A stretch of 64,000 bases of DNA. Source: Bacillota bacterium (GTDB lineage: Bacteria > Bacillota > Bacilli > Paenibacillales > NBRC-103111). Shown here in pieces: positions 60,453 through 64,000 of this stretch (positions within the stretch are counted from its first letter, which is position 1; each line of letters begins with the position of its first letter). The stretch is taken from NCBI GenBank assembly GCA_023388055.1, contig JAEWGW010000034.1:1-64000 (forward strand), given 5' to 3'. The position numbers and the translations under genes are program-made. The notes under the pieces are model-generated. The model was not told where the DNA came from and did not search any database. It saw only the letters and a program-made list of their open reading frames with translations.

Positions 60453-62897
60453 TCAAAACTCCTCCAACTCCGCATCCACGCCGTCGAAGAGATCCCCCTT
60501 CAGGTACTTCTTCAACGTGCCCATCATCTTCAGTGGGTACGGCTTGGCCGTGGTGGATTCATAGGTGATGCAGAGCTCGCGAAGGCTATGAGTCATCCAA
60601 GCCAGGCTGTCCCGGTCTTCCCGATCCATGTCTCCTAGAGGCATATATTCCAGAAGTCTGGGTTGCTGGAAGGGCTTGTTATGGTAGGTGTATTTGGTCT
60701 GAGCCTTGGCCGTTCCCTTCTGAGTCTTGGGCTTCAAACCTACCCCGTAATATAAGTCGGTCACACCGTCACTGTAGACCCCGGTCGCATAGGCCAATGG
60801 TTCAAATCCATATGACGGAACGTCTTCGTTGGCATTGACCCTAACGATGGTTACACCAGGATCCTCCTGAATCCATGGTGACAGAGGCGGGTTTTGACCG
60901 AACTCAATATTACGGTTCTGGATACCCACCAAGCCTTCAATGCGCATCTCCGCCTCAAGGAGAACCACCACCTCATTGCCACGCAACCGTTCAGCCCTAA
61001 TCTCATCTACAACCCAACGACTCACTTCTTTCTTACGCGCCTCTGCTTTCGACGGCAGCACTTCATACTTGTGGCAGTTCAGAACGGCATCCCTCAGAGG
61101 CTGCCACTCCTCTTGACCCTTTCCTTTGATGAATAGGCTACCGTTTTCCAGCTTGGACTGGATGGCATACAGCCCCGCTTCTCCTCTAACAAGATCAAAG
61201 GCTAGGATAGGCCTACCTTCCTTCACTAAATCATAGCCTTTCCCATCCACAACACCCGAATCTCCCAACAAATCGAGGATACTGTTGAACACCTTGTGAA
61301 TGTAACTGGACCCCGGGGGCGCGTCCTTCTTGCGCTTGGACCTTTTCTCTTTATCCTCGGGGTGGATGAACTGGGACAATCTACCTGTCAATTGAAATCC
61401 TTGCCTTGCGGCTTGCTTCGGGTCCTCTCCCTTGCCCCAGCTCTTCTTCGGCAGAATCTCTACCAGGGCAAGAGTGATCCAACCCTCCCCTCCCACCGGC
61501 TCGATGCTTCGTTCCATATGGTTGACCCGGTGCTTCTCAGCCAACGAGCCATAGGTTTGATAGTCCAACCCATCCAGAAAGTCCTGCCTGTCCCTCTGCA
61601 CAACTCGAATACGGTTGGCTGAAGGAGCATTAAGCCGGAACTCCCCTTCCGCTACATAGCTGACCACCGCTTTCCCGTTGTATTTCTTATCCTTCAATGC
61701 CCTGGCCACACTATGGTAGAGCTGATCCGACCCCCAGACCTCCAAAACGATGTCCTGCCCATTCCCGAACCATGTCACAGGCTGTTCCTTTTTCTCCCCT
61801 TTCTTCATTCTCTTATGCGTCGGGTTTACCACATAGTCCAATAGCGGCAGAGGCTTCCACAGGGCTAACTGCTCTCGGACCATCTCGTAGAACCTCATTT
61901 TCTCCTCAATACTGATCCCCGCTTCTATCCATAAAGAACCAAACATCCGGTTACTGTGAACGACCCAAACCTTGGGAGAATGGCTGAAAGCATAGGCTGC
62001 AGGGTCCTTCAAGATCTCCTCCGTCGAAAAGGTCTTCCCCCACAAGACATCGAAATACAACTCGTCGAACCCTTCCGACCACTTGGTGTAAGGATCGGTA
62101 CCTCCAACCCTCCGGAAGGATAAACTGGAATAGGATCTTCCTCCCGTACCTGTTCGACGCATAAAGGGATTATCCATGGATACCAGTATGGTGCTGTTGA
62201 TCTTCCCCTTCAGATACTTCCTCTCCGGGGGCTCCATAACAAACCTTCGTATGCCCGCCGACACCATCAACAGATGCCGCTCCAGCTCCCCCGCTCGGTA
62301 TTCCAGATGAACTCGAACCACATATGAGAATCGGTTATCGATAAGTTGAGACATACACTCGGCCGATTTGTTGCCGGACACCAGAGAGAACTCCAAGGAT
62401 ACAGGCTCCTCCCTGTCCGGTAGCTGCAACCTTTTCGTTTCCTTGCAAAATTGGTGAGCCACCAACGCAGGTAAAACGCTATATGCAAGACCCCGATCTT
62501 GCAGCAGGGCAGCCTTCACAGACTCCTCCTGCCACCCCACCTTACCTTCATCAACCTCAGCAGGCATAGTAACACCTATCTTATCAGCAACCTGCATCAT
62601 CCATCCCTTGGCAAGCAAGAGGATCATCTCGATGGAGAGGGGCTCAATGGCGATCAACCAGGGTTTCTGATTCTCTTCTTGATGTACCTTATTGTTTACC
62701 CAAATTATCTGTGGAAAAATACTCTGCAGCTTCTTACCTAGAGGAGTTGTCTTGAAATCCAGCTTCCACCCGTTTCCAAATTGGTTCATAAATCCTTTCC
62801 ATTCCTTAGGAAGATAGAGCTTATAGATCAACTGATTATCCCACAGAGAAGTTTCACATTCGAAGGCATATAGCTGCAGCTTATAGTTCTTACTCAT
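60453..62897 (-). CDS. pPIWI_RE family protein (prokaryotic PIWI, R/E type)
   Basis: 814 residues from ATG 62897 (GGTGG 6 bases upstream; ATG 62903 two codons earlier is possible), overlapping the helicase gene by 8 bases. N-terminal half about 1-400 is the family-specific region (DUF3962-like); MID-like zone about 400-560; C-terminal PIWI/RNase H-like domain about 560-790 with KVFNSILDLLGDSGVVDG, RPILAFDLVRGEAGLYAIQ, WVVDEIRAERLRGNEVVVLL, and a C-terminal PRLLEYMPLGDMDREDRDSL. The family was defined by Burroughs, Iyer and Aravind for PIWI proteins in DNA-level defence operons with a DinG-type helicase. Guide type and nuclease activity cannot be read from this sequence. Confidence 0.85.
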   Translation of the reverse strand: MSKNYKLQLYAFECETSLWDNQLIYKLYLPKEWKGFMNQFGNGWKLDFKTTPLGKKLQSIFPQIIWVNNKVHQEENQKPWLIAIEPLSIEMILLLAKGWMMQVADKIGVTMPAEVDEGKVGWQEESVKAALLQDRGLAYSVLPALVAHQFCKETKRLQLPDREEPVSLEFSLVSGNKSAECMSQLIDNRFSYVVRVHLEYRAGELERHLLMVSAGIRRFVMEPPERKYLKGKINSTILVSMDNPFMRRTGTGGRSYSSLSFRRVGGTDPYTKWSEGFDELYFDVLWGKTFSTEEILKDPAAYAFSHSPKVWVVHSNRMFGSLWIEAGISIEEKMRFYEMVREQLALWKPLPLLDYVVNPTHKRMKKGEKKEQPVTWFGNGQDIVLEVWGSDQLYHSVARALKDKKYNGKAVVSYVAEGEFRLNAPSANRIRVVQRDRQDFLDGLDYQTYGSLAEKHRVNHMERSIEPVGGEGWITLALVEILPKKSWGKGEDPKQAARQGFQLTGRLSQFIHPEDKEKRSKRKKDAPPGSSYIHKVFNSILDLLGDSGVVDGKGYDLVKEGRPILAFDLVRGEAGLYAIQSKLENGSLFIKGKGQEEWQPLRDAVLNCHKYEVLPSKAEARKKEVSRWVVDEIRAERLRGNEVVVLLEAEMRIEGLVGIQNRNIEFGQNPPLSPWIQEDPGVTIVRVNANEDVPSYGFEPLAYATGVYSDGVTDLYYGVGLKPKTQKGTAKAQTKYTYHNKPFQQPRLLEYMPLGDMDREDRDSLAWMTHSLRELCITYESTTAKPYPLKMMGTLKKYLKGDLFDGVDAELEEF

Positions 62898-64000
62898 CCT
62901 CATCCACCCTCTCTACCACAGTTCGTATACTATCTAAAAAAGGTCCATACAAGCTCCGGAATGCCGGTGTATGTTCGTTCTCCAACATGATTTTGTACCA
63001 GTAGTCCAGCATAGACTCCCCGTAATCCGTACCTGAAGGCTGCGCGGCAAATTTTCCATCACAATAGAAGACCCTTGCCGATGTGCCCTTCCTCAGAAGC
63101 CTGCCTATGGTTTGCCAGATAGGGATGAAGGTGAACCAGGCAATGGTTTTTCTTTCGGGAGGCTTCAGAACGGACCAATAGTCCGGTTTATGATACAAGC
63201 GATGCAGTTTGCCATTGCTTTCCCTTCTCAGGAAGGTAAGAGCTTCCCTATAGGTCATTCCTCTTTCTGCAGCCTTCCGGGTCAGCTCCGGCAGATCGGC
63301 ATGCAGCACCTGTACCAAATACTTCATGTCGTGCGGGATGGGATAAGGCCGAACCAGGAACAGGACGGAACCGAACAGAGACCCCTTTGACTCGTCCAAA
63401 ATATTATAGCCCCGGCTGATGGCTAGCAGGGGAGCAATAAGCACGTCTGCCTTCTCCTTCGCGAATCGCTCCAGCTCTGCCCTGGAATATTCCGCTTCCC
63501 GATAAGGATCCGGATCCCGGTCCAGCTGTCGGTATCGGTTGTTCCACTTGGCATAGGCCGCAAACTCCGCCCCAACCTCATTTACATCCTCATAGGAATT
63601 GACTATGAGTAGAACCTTCCGGCCGGTTCCCCGCGCTTTCCATTCGAGTAGCTCTTGTTCAATCTTCGGTAAAAGTTTGGAGGTCAGGATCCGTAGATTC
63701 CGCCCCCTGCTTTCCTCTGACTCACCGGATACATAGATCGGTTTGGCGGCTCCTTTTTCATAGATAGGGTAGAACTCTTGGTGGATGGCGGGAATTGGGA
63801 GATTCGAATCCAACAACCATTCGGGCTCGGACGAGATGTTATAATGGGCAGATCCCGGTGCCAGGCTTGTCCCTGACAGCAGAACGACAGCGGGTCCCTC
63901 ATAACCGTCAATCCCTTCGAATGCACGATGCCAATCCTCGAGGAGAAGCCGGCCAACCGAAGAATATTGAACGGCCTTGAAGGTGCCTGTCGTATGGCCT
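62890..64000 (-). CDS. DinG-like SF2 helicase of the pPIWI_RE operon (N-terminus outside window)
   Basis: The frame stays open to the window edge, at least 370 residues; the real start lies beyond 64000. Visible motifs are those of the C-terminal RecA-like half: AVVLLSGTSLAPGSAHY (motif III-like), LLIVNSYEDVNEV, ADVLIAPLLAISRGYNIL and IWQTIGRLLRKGTSARVFYC, the motif VI QxxGR. This GRLLRxG form is typical of pPIWI_RE-linked helicases. It overlaps the next gene by 8 bases. It is thought to unwind target DNA or R-loops for the PIWI partner. Confidence 0.82.
   Translation of the reverse strand, partial: GHTTGTFKAVQYSSVGRLLLEDWHRAFEGIDGYEGPAVVLLSGTSLAPGSAHYNISSEPEWLLDSNLPIPAIHQEFYPIYEKGAAKPIYVSGESEESRGRNLRILTSKLLPKIEQELLEWKARGTGRKVLLIVNSYEDVNEVGAEFAAYAKWNNRYRQLDRDPDPYREAEYSRAELERFAKEKADVLIAPLLAISRGYNILDESKGSLFGSVLFLVRPYPIPHDMKYLVQVLHADLPELTRKAAERGMTYREALTFLRRESNGKLHRLYHKPDYWSVLKPPERKTIAWFTFIPIWQTIGRLLRKGTSARVFYCDGKFAAQPSGTDYGESMLDYWYKIMLENEHTPAFRSLYGPFLDSIRTVVERVDEDE

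Noticed and set aside
1..64000. tRNA, rRNA, riboswitch, integrase or attachment sites
   Set aside because: None was recognised by eye; the edges of the defence island show pseudogene joints rather than integration sites. A dedicated search could still find small RNAs.

Overview
The window looks like the chromosome of a Paenibacillus-type Firmicute. The evidence is the set of carbohydrate (CUT1) ABC transport operons wired to YesM/YesN-type two-component systems with AraC-family regulators, SLH-anchored surface proteins, strong AGGAGG-type ribosome binding sites, sigma-A promoters and cre-like catabolite sites. Assignment below family level is inference. No rRNA, tRNA, CRISPR array, integrase or intact insertion sequence was recognised.

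Layout. 1-3.5 kb: 5' part of a large secreted GLUG/InlB/Ig/NHL repeat protein, followed by a gene-free stretch with inverted REP-like repeats. 4.0-10.2 kb: sugar operon 1, transcribed leftwards (histidine kinase, AraC response regulator, solute-binding lipoprotein, two permeases, terminator), with a 225-bp imperfect palindrome between kinase and regulator. 10.3-20.9 kb: sugar operon 2, also leftwards (LplB-like and YtcP-like permeases, binding lipoprotein, carboxylesterase, then a second promoter with another binding lipoprotein, kinase and AraC regulator). 21-22.5 kb: two hypothetical genes. 22.5-25.6 kb: a LytTR regulator/GHKL kinase locus with a direct-repeat LytTR operator, a divergent small membrane protein and a ruined S8 protease gene. 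25.6-27.2 kb: TetR regulator with tandem operators and a membrane protein. 27.2-40.7 kb: a second LytTR/GHKL locus followed by a giant (about 3430 residues) SLH-anchored InlB/MucBP repeat protein and an intact S8 protease. 40.8-48 kb: AAA ATPase, GNAT acetyltransferase, MORN-like protein, MFS transporter, and a 7TMR-DISM kinase/OmpR regulator pair. 

48-64 kb is an eroding defence island, all on the minus strand. It holds, in transcription order: the 3' end of a DinG-like helicase gene, a pPIWI_RE gene and a REase-like gene (a pPIWI_RE operon closed by a terminator); a nuclease-like pseudogene with two point nonsense mutations; an McrBC-like trio (434-residue protein, McrB-type AAA ATPase, DUF2357/PD-(D/E)XK nuclease); a trio made of an XRE-headed dynamin-like GTPase, a helical protein and an HNH-like protein with membrane segments; and a SUKH (SMI1/KNR4) pseudogene broken by a frameshift and a stop. 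The dynamin/HNH trio is the best candidate for an undescribed system. The two S8 proteases next to two LytTR/GHKL loci, and the serial pseudogenes in the island, were found only by reading frames by hand, because the broken genes do not form long ORFs.
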